64,000 nucleotides of DNA from Rheinheimera sp. D18. GTDB taxonomy: Bacteria; Pseudomonadota; Gammaproteobacteria; Enterobacterales; Alteromonadaceae. The notes beneath the pieces are model-generated. The model searched no databases, had not been told where the DNA came from, and saw nothing but the letters and a program-made list of their open reading frames with translations. Of the stretch, positions 9,237-19,407 are shown piece by piece. The stretch lies in the NCBI RefSeq assembly GCF_004345025.1, contig NZ_CP037745.1, positions 372,001 through 436,000 of the forward strand, in the 5' to 3' direction. The translations under genes and the position numbers were made by a program. Numbering within the stretch: the stretch's first letter is position 1; every line of letters begins with the position of its first letter.

Positions 9237-10511
9237 CTAACTTTTATCTATAGCCGCGCTCTGATGTTGCTTAGCCTTTTGAATTGCTTCTAATCTAGCT
9301 TGTTGTATCGCCTGCTTAATAGCTTCACCTTTTAGCCCTTGGCTAACAAAATCTTTCGCATTCACCTGCAATGCGGCCTTAGCCAAGGTCTGTAAATAAC
9401 TCGCTTGTGTATATTCATCTTGTTCAAAGCCGGTACGACCGCGTAAATCGGCAGTGCAGCATAGCAATATTGCCTCTAGGCGCTCGGGCTTGCGCCACAG
9501 GTCTATGGCATTAAATAGTTTTAAGATGGTGCTACTTTTCAGTTCATAGGCACGATGCACCAACTGATGGTATTCACACACTAACAGTGCTAAATCGCGA
9601 CAATCGTTAGGCACACGCATGCGCAAACATAACTGATTAATTAACGCTAAGCCGCTATGTTCGTGGCCGTGGTGCGCTGGCCAAAGTTCCGGCTTGGTAA
9701 TGCCTTTACCTAAATCATGTACTAAGGCGGCAAAGCGCACGTCTAATCGCGATGACAACTTGGTTGCTTGCTCTAGTACCAGCAGCGTGTGCACGCCGGT
9801 ATCTATTTCGGGATGCCATTTTTCTGGCTGCGGCACACCCCATAACGCGTTTAACTCCGGCATTAGCGCCTCTAACGCACCGGTAGTGCGCAATAACTGA
9901 ATAAATGCTTGTGGTGTGCGCTCAGTTATGGCTTTGGCTGTTTCTTGCCATACCCGTTCGGGTGTTAAACTTTGCAATTCGCCACTGAGGCTTAGCTTAC
10001 GCATTAAAGCCTGAGTTTCGGGTGCAACCGTAAAACCTAAATGGGCGTAGCGGGCATAAAAACGTGCTACGCGTAATACGCGTAATGGATCTTCAGCAAA
10101 GGCATCAGAAACATGGCGTAGCACCTTATGTTTAATGTCGTTAATGCCACCAAAAGGGTCAGTTAAACTGCCATCATCAGCCTGTGCTATGGCGTTAATT
10201 GTTAAATCACGACGCAATAAGTCTTGCTCTAGAGTGACATCAGGGGCGGCATAAACACTAAAACCGGTATAGCCGGTACCGCTTTTACGCTCGGTACGCG
10301 CCAGTGCATGTTCTTCTTTGGTCTTTGGATGTAAAAAAACGGGAAAATCTCTACCTACTTGCTGGTAACCTAGATCGAGCATTTGCTGTGGCGTAGCACC
10401 AACAACTACCCAATCACGCTCATGAAATGGGTAATTTAAAAGACTATCGCGAACTGCGCCACCTACTAGATATCGTTGCACCGGCTTTCCTGTTAGCTGT
10501 TTTTTTGCCAT
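9237..10511 (-). CDS. cca: CCA-adding enzyme (tRNA nucleotidyltransferase, class II, with HD domain)
   Basis: Adds or repairs the 3'-CCA of tRNAs. The N-terminal polymerase head has [12 protein letters not shown] and the DxD-type ERDWVVVG segment; the C-terminal HD phosphohydrolase domain shows LVHDLGKG and the H(G)HEHSG region. I start at the ATG giving MAKKQLTG, 424 aa, close to E. coli Cca (412). The frame stays open upstream to 10751, but that part overlaps divergent gspA and lacks family similarity. Linkage to uppP is conserved. Confidence 0.95.
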   Translation of the reverse strand: MAKKQLTGKPVQRYLVGGAVRDSLLNYPFHERDWVVVGATPQQMLDLGYQQVGRDFPVFLHPKTKEEHALARTERKSGTGYTGFSVYAAPDVTLEQDLLRRDLTINAIAQADDGSLTDPFGGINDIKHKVLRHVSDAFAEDPLRVLRVARFYARYAHLGFTVAPETQALMRKLSLSGELQSLTPERVWQETAKAITERTPQAFIQLLRTTGALEALMPELNALWGVPQPEKWHPEIDTGVHTLLVLEQATKLSSRLDVRFAALVHDLGKGITKPELWPAHHGHEHSGLALINQLCLRMRVPNDCRDLALLVCEYHQLVHRAYELKSSTILKLFNAIDLWRKPERLEAILLCCTADLRGRTGFEQDEYTQASYLQTLAKAALQVNAKDFVSQGLKGEAIKQAIQQARLEAIQKAKQHQSAAIDKS

Positions 10512-10578
10512 TATACCCGTCGTCTTTGTAAATGCACGGCCGCAACCAATTGCAGCGTCATAACCAGCAGGAAGCAGA

Positions 10579-11505
10579 ATGTATAGCGGATTTTTCGGCC
10601 TAACCAGTGCACCTTTTTCAATTGCGCCCAATCCGGAATTTATGTATTTAAGCCCACGGCATGCCGAGGCATTAGCACACTTACGCTTTGGTTTAGGTGA
10701 TGCTGGCGGTTTTGTACTGTTAACCGGCGAAGTAGGTACGGGTAAAACCACGGTGTCGCGCTGTCTATTACAAGAGCTTGATGCTAACGTCGAAGTGGCT
10801 TTTATTTTAAACCCGACTTTGTCAGAGCTAGAATTACTGGCTGCTATTTGTGACGAATTAAAGATCCGTTATAAAAAAGCCGATGCGAGCTTAAAGTTGC
10901 TCGGTGATAAAATTAAAGCCAGATTGTTAAAAAATCACGCTAGTGGCAAGCAAACGCTATTAATTATTGATGAAGCACAGCATTTGCAACCAGCGGTACT
11001 TGAACAACTGCGGTTACTAACTAATTTAGAAACCAATACTCGTAAGTTATTACAGGTTATTTTAATTGGCCAACCAGAATTGCAGCAGCTATTAAAACGC
11101 AACGACTTACGCCAGTTAGCGCAGCGCATTACCGCAAGGTATCATTTATTGCCGTTAGATTTAGCTGAGGTAAAACAATATCTGCAGTATCGTTTACAGG
11201 TAGCAGGTTGTAGCCGCCCGGTATTTAGCGATAGCGCAATAAAACGTTTATATCAGTTGAGCGGCGGCATACCGAGGTTGCTAAACCTAATGGCAGATCG
11301 CGCATTGTTGGCGGCTTATAGTCAGCAGCAAGCGATGGTAAATGAAAAGTTAGTTAAGCAAGCCGCAGCTGAAATTTTACCACTTTCTGTACAGGTAAAT
11401 AGTCCTAGGTTACCGCGTTGGCTGTGGCCTGTGTTGGGGCTTTGCGCTATAGTGCTAGGCTTTAGTTTAGCGATATTATTAATGCCTTGGCTGCAAAATC
11501 GCTAG
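10579..11505 (+). CDS. gspA: GspA/ExeA-type AAA ATPase for type II secretion assembly
   Basis: 308 aa. The opening [19 protein letters not shown] is the ExeA/MshM family start. Walker A is GEVGTGKT at about 50-57, Walker B is LLIIDEAQ near 134, and a single membrane segment lies at about 282-302. ExeA works with ExeB to move or assemble the outer-membrane secretin through peptidoglycan. The next gene has a GspB C-terminal domain, so GspA is favoured over MshM. Divergent from cca, 67 nt apart. Confidence 0.88.
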   Translation: MYSGFFGLTSAPFSIAPNPEFMYLSPRHAEALAHLRFGLGDAGGFVLLTGEVGTGKTTVSRCLLQELDANVEVAFILNPTLSELELLAAICDELKIRYKKADASLKLLGDKIKARLLKNHASGKQTLLIIDEAQHLQPAVLEQLRLLTNLETNTRKLLQVILIGQPELQQLLKRNDLRQLAQRITARYHLLPLDLAEVKQYLQYRLQVAGCSRPVFSDSAIKRLYQLSGGIPRLLNLMADRALLAAYSQQQAMVNEKLVKQAAAEILPLSVQVNSPRLPRWLWPVLGLCAIVLGFSLAILLMPWLQNR

Positions 11506-11590
11506 CTCAAAGGTTCTTTTTACCTTAACAGTTTCGTCGTGCGTTTTTTATTGAGCATCTTTTTTTCGAGCATTTTGTATAGAGAGTATC

Positions 11591-12364
11591 ATGTCAATTT
11601 TAATGGCTGCACTAAAGCAACAAAATAAAACACCGATGCAAGCAGCTGATGGCACTACATATTGGCGTGGCGTTGCTGTAGTACTCGCATTGCTATTGGC
11701 TTTATTAATAGGTGCTGCAGCAGCTTACGTATTTATGCAAACAACGCAGTTTGAGCGGTCTGGAGCAACAATAGAGCCGGTTACACCCGCAGCGCCTGAA
11801 ACCATAATGGCGGCATTAAATATTGAGCAAAAACCCGTAGATCCAGTATCACCAAACAATATTGATGTGGCACTGAATAAGTTGATATCACCCGCACCAG
11901 AGCCGATAACTGAACCATTTACTTCATCGCCGCCAGTAAAAACTGTTACTGCCGGTAGCTTAGCGGCAGAACCGCAAGCAGAGATACAGGTTGCGGAAAA
12001 ACCGACAGCAGAACCAGAAACAGCGGTATCGTCTGAGTTGCGAGATAAGTTTGCGTCGGCATTAAAAGCGACAGAACGAGGTAATAACAATACAACAGAG
12101 CGCAATAGTATTAGTGCCCCAGCAACGGATATTAATAGCCTTGATACGCAGTTGCAGCGGCAAATTCCAGAGTTACGCTTTGAAGCCCACGTGTACGCAA
12201 CCGCTGCTAATCAACGCTGGGTAAAGGTAAATGGTAAAACCTTACAAGAAGGGCAGTGGGTTACTGCTGATATTCGTATTAAAGAAATTACCCCGCAGTA
12301 CGTGTTAATGACATTAGGTAATCAGCTATTTAGTATGGCAGCTTTGTCTGCTTGGCCTAATTAA
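11591..12364 (+). CDS. gspB: GspB/ExeB-type general secretion protein B
   Basis: 257 aa: a short cytoplasmic N terminus (MSILMAALKQQNKTP), one membrane helix at about 27-49, a long Pro/Glu/Ala-rich linker (about 60-185), and a C-terminal globular domain (about 195-257). That domain shows the GspB signature (LRFEAHVYA...RWVKVNGKTLQEGQW). It partners GspA, 85 nt upstream, in secretin insertion; together they form an ExeAB unit. Other type II secretion genes are not in the window. Confidence 0.87.
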   Translation: MSILMAALKQQNKTPMQAADGTTYWRGVAVVLALLLALLIGAAAAYVFMQTTQFERSGATIEPVTPAAPETIMAALNIEQKPVDPVSPNNIDVALNKLISPAPEPITEPFTSSPPVKTVTAGSLAAEPQAEIQVAEKPTAEPETAVSSELRDKFASALKATERGNNNTTERNSISAPATDINSLDTQLQRQIPELRFEAHVYATAANQRWVKVNGKTLQEGQWVTADIRIKEITPQYVLMTLGNQLFSMAALSAWPN

Positions 12365-12378
12365 GTTAAGGTTGCCCG

Positions 12379-13644
12379 TTATGCAGGCATAATAAACTGA
12401 TTAAAAAACTTTTTAATATCAATGCCGTAATCTTCGGCATTTACGGCTGATTTAATCGCGTCATCACATTTAGCATCAGCAAGGTTTACAGTAATAGCGG
12501 GTAAATAATGACGTTGTTTCGCGTTATAAAACACTTTAACTATTGGGCAGGTTAAGCGCGTGGGATTATTTTCTAGCACCATCGCTAATTTTTCGCTTTC
12601 CATTAATACTAAGGTGCCTGGCGGGTACATACCAATAGCAGTAATAAATTGTTTTACCAATTCAAGATCAAAGTGTGCGGGGCTGTCAGCGCGTAAAATC
12701 TTTAGTGCTTTTATGCAAGTTTGGCCACTTTTATACACTCTTTGCGCGGTAATAGCGTCATAAGTATCAACAATGGCGATCATACGAGCGTGCATCGAAA
12801 TTTGCGCTTGCGTTAGTCCAGCAGGGTAACCTCTACCGTCTAAGCGCTCATGGTGGTTTGCCGCTACATCTAAGCTAATTGCTGAAATGCCCTCAGTTTG
12901 CATTAGAATATCGCGACTATATTCAACGTGCTTACGCATAATCACAAATTCGTCGTCAGTTAGTCGGCCCGGCTTATTTAATATTTCGTTTGGTACCTGA
13001 ATTTTGCCAATATCGTGTAGCAGCGCGCCGGTAGCTAATTCCACAATAATGTTTTCATCTAACTTCAAATATTTGGCAAATATACTCATTAGAATAGACA
13101 CGTTTACCGAGTGTTCTAATAAGTACGCGTCTTTGTCACGCATACGGCTAATGCACAGTAGTGCATCTTGATTACGAAATACCGAATCAATAAAGCCTTC
13201 AGCACAACGTTTAAAATCGGCCACGCTAATGGCTTTGCCGTTAGTGATATCGGCAAAAGCACGTTTTTGTAGCGATTTTGCTTGTGAATAAAGAGACTGC
13301 GCCTGTTTAATTTCCTGCGCTACGCTATGTTTCTTAAGGCTTTGCCTAGGTGAAAGTTTCACAGAGTCAGGTGTGGCTGATGCCATATTAAATGCGCTGT
13401 CATCAGGGGCAGCTAATTCAGTTACTTGTTGCTTGCTAGAGTCGATAGTTAACTGCACTACGTTTTTGCTACGCAGTAGTTCAATTTGTGCTGTGCTAGA
13501 GATTAAGCCCTGAACCCGAAGCGATTTTGCATCAGAGGTTTTTGCACTAACCACATACATGCCACAAATTAGTTGTTCTATGGAAATTGTTTTCAAATAC
13601 GGCTCATTTAATGAAGGCAATTTTAGCAATATTAGTTGTCGCAC
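12379..13644 (-). CDS. HD-GYP domain phosphodiesterase with N-terminal DUF3391
   Basis: Predicted cyclic-di-GMP phosphodiesterase, 421 aa. The N-terminal DUF3391 segment (ISIEQLICGMYVV) precedes the HD-GYP domain, with LLHDIGK at about 209-215 and the full signature HHERLDGRGYP at 264-274, so metal and substrate residues look intact. The first start is GTG at 13644, but a TTG at 13596 would give MKTISIEQL, closer to family starts; the N terminus is uncertain. Convergent with gspB, and same strand as the related gene upstream. Confidence 0.88.
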   Translation of the reverse strand: MRQLILLKLPSLNEPYLKTISIEQLICGMYVVSAKTSDAKSLRVQGLISSTAQIELLRSKNVVQLTIDSSKQQVTELAAPDDSAFNMASATPDSVKLSPRQSLKKHSVAQEIKQAQSLYSQAKSLQKRAFADITNGKAISVADFKRCAEGFIDSVFRNQDALLCISRMRDKDAYLLEHSVNVSILMSIFAKYLKLDENIIVELATGALLHDIGKIQVPNEILNKPGRLTDDEFVIMRKHVEYSRDILMQTEGISAISLDVAANHHERLDGRGYPAGLTQAQISMHARMIAIVDTYDAITAQRVYKSGQTCIKALKILRADSPAHFDLELVKQFITAIGMYPPGTLVLMESEKLAMVLENNPTRLTCPIVKVFYNAKQRHYLPAITVNLADAKCDDAIKSAVNAEDYGIDIKKFFNQFIMPA

Positions 13645-13682
13645 ATAACTTAAACAAGTCTATCTATTCGTGTTTATGCTGG

Positions 13683-14819
13683 CTAAATATAGTTGCGTAC
13701 ATCGAGCCCATATTTTTTTAAATCGATACAGCTGTCAATCTGTTCTTCTTGTTGGCGTGATAAGTCGAGTATTTTAGGCGGCAAATGGTGCTGATGTACG
13801 CTGTGATAAAACACCTTCACTTTAGGCAGAAGCGGTTTTTTCGCGTTATTTTCTAGCACTAACGCTAGCTTACCACTTGTTAATTTTACTACCGAGCCTG
13901 GTGGGTAAATGCCAATACATTTAATAAATAATTGCAGTAGTTCGGGATCAAGTTTGTGTGGTGTGCGCTCTAGTAATAAACGCGATGCTGCTAGTGGGCC
14001 AATTTTGCTAGTTAAAGGCGAGGTGAGTTTTTCATAACTATTCACTATAGCTAACATGCGGCTGCCTTTAGCTATTTGTGGCGCACTAATTTTTGGTGAG
14101 CCACTACCATCAAGATGGGCACAGTGCTGACTGATCCATAGTGAGATTTCGCCAGCCAGATCGTTCGTTTTTTGTAGTGTATTTAAGCTGGCTGGAATAG
14201 CGACATAATCTTCAGCGCTTAAATTATCGGTATTTATTGCTTTGCCTATATCGTGCAATAATGCGGCCGTAATCAGCGCCTGTATTTTATGGGTTGGCTT
14301 ATTAAGATATCGAGCAAAGGCTGCCATATAGACGGCACAGCTAATGCTATGCTGCAGTAAGTTATCGCTTTGCTCTGCAATACGGTTTAAACATAACAAT
14401 ACGTCTTGGTTGCGACTAATAGAATCGGCTAACCCTGCGCTAACTTCGTGCACTAAAGTAAGGTCAATATTGCTGTCGTGGCGCACGGCGTCGAGTAACT
14501 GACGTTGTACTTTTTGCGTTTGCAACAATGCGCGTTCAGCTTTTGGCCATTCGTTACTAAAGGCTACTTTTATCGTCGGTATTGCTGGGTCTTCAGGCGC
14601 ATCAATTGTGGTTAGCGGAGTCTCTATTTGTGCTATTGGTAGTTTTTTATCTGGGTCGATCAGGAGTATTTGCACGCCTTTATTACGCAGCATAGCTATA
14701 GCATCGCTGGTGCGAACCCAGCCGGCATGTTTGACGATAACTTCACCAGTTTGCTTCAACACTTGGACGACATAACTTCCAGGTTGCAAATCAGTAATAC
14801 TAACTTCCTGATACGCCAT
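13683..14819 (-). CDS. Degenerate HD-GYP protein with DUF3391, probably catalytically weak or inactive
   Basis: 378 aa from the chosen ATG (MAYQEVSITDLQPGSYVV), which has AAGG seven bases upstream; an upstream ATG adding seven residues lacks a ribosome site. Same layout as the neighbouring gene: DUF3391, then an HD domain with LLHDIGKA. The GYP signature is HCAHLDGSGSP where the neighbour has HHERLDGRGYP, so the second His, the Glu-Arg and the GYP triplet are altered. The pair looks like a duplication in which this copy has diverged, perhaps to a binding or partner role (inference). Confidence 0.82.
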   Translation of the reverse strand: MAYQEVSITDLQPGSYVVQVLKQTGEVIVKHAGWVRTSDAIAMLRNKGVQILLIDPDKKLPIAQIETPLTTIDAPEDPAIPTIKVAFSNEWPKAERALLQTQKVQRQLLDAVRHDSNIDLTLVHEVSAGLADSISRNQDVLLCLNRIAEQSDNLLQHSISCAVYMAAFARYLNKPTHKIQALITAALLHDIGKAINTDNLSAEDYVAIPASLNTLQKTNDLAGEISLWISQHCAHLDGSGSPKISAPQIAKGSRMLAIVNSYEKLTSPLTSKIGPLAASRLLLERTPHKLDPELLQLFIKCIGIYPPGSVVKLTSGKLALVLENNAKKPLLPKVKVFYHSVHQHHLPPKILDLSRQQEEQIDSCIDLKKYGLDVRNYI

Positions 14820-14938
14820 TTTGCGCCTTACTTTCTCCATATATAACCAAGCAACATAACATAACAGATTTTGCTTAACTATAAGTTAACAATGAGTTGA
14901 TTTGTGACAACTTTGCGATAGAGAGAAGTATATACCAA

Positions 14939-14962
14939 AAAAAGCCCGCTATTGCGGGCTTG
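14939..14962 (-). terminator. Rho-independent terminator of putA
   Basis: Stem AAGCCCGC / GCGGGCTT with a 4-nt loop, followed on the minus strand by a run of eight T residues, about 30 nt after the putA stop. Confidence 0.88.
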
Positions 14963-14992
14963 AGTATTGAAGCCTAGTTGTAAAGTGTTAGC

Positions 14993-17900
14993 TTAATTGT
15001 CAGCCATCGTCATTAGCGACGCATTGCCGCCCGCGGCAGTAGTATTAATAGTAACGGTCTTTTCCGTAACTAACCGCTGTAATAAGCGCGGGCCAGCTGG
15101 CGAGGTAATCAGCGGCAGTATTGCGCCTTCGCGTGCAGCCAGTAACTCGGCGCATAACGGTTTTACTGCACTGCTTACTTCGACCATTGCGCCCGCTAAA
15201 TCTTGATGGGCCAACAGCGTTGTTAAACAGTCTAAACGCACTACGGCTAGCAAATTTTGTGGCATACCGGCAAGTTGCAAAGCTTTAATACAGGCTTCTG
15301 CTTCTACTATATCGGTTTCTTCTACTGCAGTTATTACCGCATTACCTGCCGCTAATGCGGTAATAATGGCCACTAACCAGTATTGGAACGAACTAGACTC
15401 ATCACGTACCAGCGCCAAAATACCGCGCGGATCGAGTACTAAAGTATTACTCTCACCGGTAGGGCCTGGCAACGTGGTTGGTTTTTGCAGCTCTCGCTCT
15501 ACCCGTTGTAATTTTTGTTGCGCTAGTGTTAGCACTTGCTCTAAGTCAGGCTCTTGCTTATTAACTACCGTGCTTGATGCAAGCGACGCAAGAAATTGCC
15601 GTAGTACTGATATACGCTGGCTTATGCTCTGTTGCGCCCACTGCTGTTGCGCTAGCAAAGCGGTTGGCATGGCATAAGCAACCGCATTGCTGGTTGTCTC
15701 GCTTAGTAAACTATTGCGCTTTTGTTCACTAAGTTCAGCGCAGCTAACGTCCAGATTATCTTTTACTAAACGGGTTAAATATAACGGGCCGCCGGCTTTA
15801 GGGCCAGTACCCGATAACCCACGACCACCAAATGGCTGCACACCAACCACGGCACCAATCATATTGCGGTTTACATAAATATTGCCGGCTTTAATTTCGC
15901 GAGCAATACGGTTAGTAAACTGCTCAATACGGCTATGCACACCCATAGTTAAGCCATAACCGGTGGCGTTAATTTGGTTAATAATGTTATCTAGCTCATC
16001 AGCTTTAAAGCGAATAATGTGTACTACTGGGCCAAATACTTCGCGCTCTAATACCGTCAGATCACTAATTTCATATAACCGTGGCGCAAAAAAGTAATGC
16101 TTGTCGCCAGCAGGTATTTTGCATTCGTAATGTAACGTGGCTTTATCACTTAAATACTGTACGTGGCTGGTTAAGCGCTCATGCGCTTTGGCGTCAATAA
16201 CTGGGCCTAGATCGGTGCTTAACCACGTTGGGTCGCCAACATGCAGTTCTGCCATGGCGCCTTTTAACATAGTGATAATTTTGTCGGCAACGTCTTCTTG
16301 TAAAAACAACACACGCAGTGCAGAGCAGCGCTGACCAGCGCTTTGAAAACCGGATGAAATAACATCGTCGACCACTTGTTCAGGTAGAGCTGTCGAGTCA
16401 ACAATCATACAGTTTTGACCACCAGTTTCAGCAATAAGCGGCACTGGTTCACCGCCGCGCTCAGCAAGTTTACGGGCAATCCAACAACCGGTTTCGGTAG
16501 AGCCGGTAAACATAACGCCTTGAATACGGCTGTCGGGTACTATGTGCTCGCCCACTTTGCTACCTGGGGCAATAACTAACTGCACGACGTTTTCTGGCAT
16601 GCCACATTCGCGCATAATTTCTAGCGTACGCACTGCAATTAAGCTGGTTTGTTCAGCTGGTTTTGCTACTACGGTATTACCTACTACTATGGCGGCCGCA
16701 ACTTGGCCTAAGAATATCGCCAGTGGGAAGTTCCATGGGCTAATACATAAAAATACGCCCCGCGCTTGCTGTGGTTGCGCATACAGTGCTTCAGCACGGG
16801 CGGCATAGTAACGACAAAAGTCTATTGCTTCACGTACTTCGGCTACGCTATCACCTAAGGTTTTACCGGCTTCTTTTACACACAGTGCAAGTAGTTCGTT
16901 ACGGTGTGTTTCTAAGGCATCACCAACACGACGTAGCAGTGCAGCGCGTTCGGCAACGTCAGTAACTGACCAACTGGTAAAGGCCGTTTCTGCTTGGCTT
17001 AATATCAGTTGCATCTGTGCTTTATCAGCAAACTTTAGGTGGCCGACAACTTCATCTAAATTAGCTGGGTTGGTTACTGCTTTGCTATCAGCCGGCGCTT
17101 GCGCTTGTTGCACTAGCTGAAACCAGCTATCCATCGCCGCTTTTACGGGCTCGATTAAATCGATATCGGTTAAATCGAGGCCATTAGAGTTTTTCCGCTC
17201 GGTGCCATATAAGTTAGCCGGCAGTGGAATATGTTGATTGCGCTTTTTGCTCCAACCACGAACCATTTCAACCGGATCGGTCAGTAATGATTCTACTGGT
17301 ATAGTTTCATCAACAATATTATTTACAAATGAACTATTAGCGCCATTTTCTAATAAACGACGGACTAAATACGCTAATAAATCCGAATGTTCGCCTACTG
17401 GCGCATAGATCCGACATGGAATTTTGTCTTTAATAACAATTTCATCGTATAAGGCATCGCCCATACCGTGCAGGCGCTGAAATTCAAAGCCGGTGTAGTC
17501 GTTGGTCATTTCCATAATCGTAGCGACGGTGTACGCATTGTGCGTCGCAAACTGGGGATAAATGCTGTCGCGGTAACTCAGCATTTTTTTCGCACAAGCT
17601 TGATATGACACATCGGTAGAAGGCTTGCGACTAAACACGGGAAAGTCAGTGAAGCCTTCAACTTGGCTAAGCTTAATTTCGGTATCCCAATAGGCGCCTT
17701 TTACTAAACGTACCATCATTTTACGGCCAACTTTAACCGTTAAATCGCGAAGCCATTCAATAACATGCAGGCCGCGCTTTTGGTAGGCTTGCACCGCTAA
17801 ACCAAAGCCTTCCCAGCCATCTAGTTCAGGATCGCTAAATACAGCAGCAATAATATCAAGCGAAATATCCAAGCGGTCCGCTTCTTCGGCATCAATAGTA

Positions 17901-18763
17901 AAACCAATGTCGTGAACCTTTGCCGCTAATGCCAGTTGTTTAACTCGAGGCACTAATTCTGTTATCACCCGATCGCGATGGCTAAATTCATAGCGCGGAT
18001 GAATAGCCGATAATTTCACCGAAATACCCGGGCTATTATAAGGGCCTCGGCCTTTAGCTGCCTTGCCGATGGTGTCAATTGCGCGCATATAGCTATCAAA
18101 ATAGCGATCGGCATCAGCCATGGTGCGGGCACCTTCGCCCAGCATATCGTAAGAGTATCTAAAGCCTTTACTTTCCATCTCATTAGCACGGTCAAGCGCT
18201 GCGCCAATGGTCGTACCCATTACAAATTGCGCGCCCATAATTTGCATGGCATAACGCACGGCTTGGCGAATTACAGGTTCACCTAAACGACCACAGGTGC
18301 GTTTTAATAAACCGAATTGGTGTTTTTTCTGATCATCAGAATAGTTAACTAACTTGCCGGTAAGTAATAAGCCCCAGGCTGACGCGTTAACAAAAAGAGA
18401 GCTGCTATTACCAAGGTGTGAGCTCCAATCGCCTTGCGATAATTTATCGCGGATCAGGCGGTCGGCCGTCGTTTTATCTGGTACACGCAATAAAGCCTCA
18501 GCTAGGCACATCAGCACCAAGCCTTCTTCAGTAGATAAAGAGAATTCATTCAGCAGTGCATCAACACCACCTTTACCCACCTGCGCTTGGCGAATGGTCA
18601 GCACTAACTGGCGCGCACGCTCCCAAGCTCGGCTGCGGGCGTTGACACCGATATCAGCCAGTGGTAATAGGTATTCCAATACCTGATCTTCATCAGCACG
18701 ATAGAAATCACGAATAGTTTGACGCAGCGGTTGGGTGGCAACCAGGGAACCGTTATACAACAT
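14993..18763 (-). CDS. putA: Bifunctional proline dehydrogenase / P5C dehydrogenase PutA (no RHH domain)
   Basis: Oxidises proline to glutamate in two steps with channelled P5C. 1256 aa. The N-terminal half is the FAD-dependent PRODH barrel (SKGFRYSYDMLGEGA; KLVKGAYWDTEIK). The P5CDH half has the NAD fold, AETGGQN with the general-base Glu, and GQRCSALR with catalytic Cys near 811. A C-terminal extension shared by long PutAs follows. E. coli PutA starts with a ribbon-helix-helix repressor domain; here the protein begins directly in the PRODH-associated region, so it should not self-repress. A divergent Lrp-type gene is the likely regulator. Confidence 0.96.
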   Translation of the reverse strand: MLYNGSLVATQPLRQTIRDFYRADEDQVLEYLLPLADIGVNARSRAWERARQLVLTIRQAQVGKGGVDALLNEFSLSTEEGLVLMCLAEALLRVPDKTTADRLIRDKLSQGDWSSHLGNSSSLFVNASAWGLLLTGKLVNYSDDQKKHQFGLLKRTCGRLGEPVIRQAVRYAMQIMGAQFVMGTTIGAALDRANEMESKGFRYSYDMLGEGARTMADADRYFDSYMRAIDTIGKAAKGRGPYNSPGISVKLSAIHPRYEFSHRDRVITELVPRVKQLALAAKVHDIGFTIDAEEADRLDISLDIIAAVFSDPELDGWEGFGLAVQAYQKRGLHVIEWLRDLTVKVGRKMMVRLVKGAYWDTEIKLSQVEGFTDFPVFSRKPSTDVSYQACAKKMLSYRDSIYPQFATHNAYTVATIMEMTNDYTGFEFQRLHGMGDALYDEIVIKDKIPCRIYAPVGEHSDLLAYLVRRLLENGANSSFVNNIVDETIPVESLLTDPVEMVRGWSKKRNQHIPLPANLYGTERKNSNGLDLTDIDLIEPVKAAMDSWFQLVQQAQAPADSKAVTNPANLDEVVGHLKFADKAQMQLILSQAETAFTSWSVTDVAERAALLRRVGDALETHRNELLALCVKEAGKTLGDSVAEVREAIDFCRYYAARAEALYAQPQQARGVFLCISPWNFPLAIFLGQVAAAIVVGNTVVAKPAEQTSLIAVRTLEIMRECGMPENVVQLVIAPGSKVGEHIVPDSRIQGVMFTGSTETGCWIARKLAERGGEPVPLIAETGGQNCMIVDSTALPEQVVDDVISSGFQSAGQRCSALRVLFLQEDVADKIITMLKGAMAELHVGDPTWLSTDLGPVIDAKAHERLTSHVQYLSDKATLHYECKIPAGDKHYFFAPRLYEISDLTVLEREVFGPVVHIIRFKADELDNIINQINATGYGLTMGVHSRIEQFTNRIAREIKAGNIYVNRNMIGAVVGVQPFGGRGLSGTGPKAGGPLYLTRLVKDNLDVSCAELSEQKRNSLLSETTSNAVAYAMPTALLAQQQWAQQSISQRISVLRQFLASLASSTVVNKQEPDLEQVLTLAQQKLQRVERELQKPTTLPGPTGESNTLVLDPRGILALVRDESSSFQYWLVAIITALAAGNAVITAVEETDIVEAEACIKALQLAGMPQNLLAVVRLDCLTTLLAHQDLAGAMVEVSSAVKPLCAELLAAREGAILPLITSPAGPRLLQRLVTEKTVTINTTAAGGNASLMTMADN

Positions 18764-18894
18764 GGCAGTTAGCTTCCTGACAAAGATAAGAATGCGGCAT
18801 TTTAGTGAAAACTCCGCAGCATAGGGTGGTTATTTTTGTCATTTAACCCTATATAATTCTGACAAAACCATAAGAAACCGGAAAAATTACTGTT

Positions 18895-19401
18895 ATGAAT
18901 ATTCCTGTGAAAAATAAAACGCTGGACCGAATTGATCTCAGTATTCTGGATACCTTGCAGCGCGATGGCCGTATAGCGAATGTCGATTTAGCTAAAAAGG
19001 TTAATTTAAGTGCAAGCCCCTGTATTGACAGAGTAAAACGCTTAGAAAAAGAAGGCTATATCGACGGTTTTGGTGCCCGTTTAAATGCCGCCAAACTGGG
19101 TTATGGCACTGCGGCCTTTATTCAGGTTACCTTAGACAGAACTACCAGCGAAGTATTTGATAAGTTTCGTGATGCGGTAGTAAATATTCCACAGGTAGCA
19201 GAATGTCATATGGTGGCCGGTGGTTTTGACTACTTGCTAAAATTAAGGCTGCCTAATATGGATGCTTATCGCAGTATTTTAGCGGTGATTGTTGATTTGC
19301 CAGGGGTAGCGCAAACACACACTTATGTGGTGATTGAGCAAGTGAAAAACGATCGAGGTTTACCACTTAAAGCAACAGATAGCCCGCAGGTAGCGGGCTA
19401 A
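18895..19401 (+). CDS. Lrp/AsnC-family transcriptional regulator, probable putA regulator
   Basis: 168 aa. The N-terminal winged HTH (LDRIDLSILDTLQRDGRIANVDL...SPCIDRVKRLEKEGYI) and C-terminal RAM ligand-binding domain (VAECHMVAGGFDYLLKLRLP) match Lrp closely in length and motifs. It is divergent from putA across 131 nt, the arrangement of PutR-type proline-responsive activators. Because PutA here lacks its own DNA-binding domain, control of putA by this protein is inferred. It could instead be the global Lrp. A short inverted repeat (AGCCCGC / GCGGGCT) overlaps its stop codon. Confidence 0.9.
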   Translation: MNIPVKNKTLDRIDLSILDTLQRDGRIANVDLAKKVNLSASPCIDRVKRLEKEGYIDGFGARLNAAKLGYGTAAFIQVTLDRTTSEVFDKFRDAVVNIPQVAECHMVAGGFDYLLKLRLPNMDAYRSILAVIVDLPGVAQTHTYVVIEQVKNDRGLPLKATDSPQVAG

Positions 19402-19407
19402 TCTATA

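Noticed and set aside
10512-10751. N-terminal extension of the cca reading frame (80 extra codons)
   Set aside because: It overlaps divergent gspA, has no family similarity, and the ATG at 10511 gives the usual enzyme length.
19381-19399. AGCCCGC/GCGGGCT inverted repeat as terminator of the Lrp-type gene
   Set aside because: It overlaps the stop codon and has no T run; left as a remark only.
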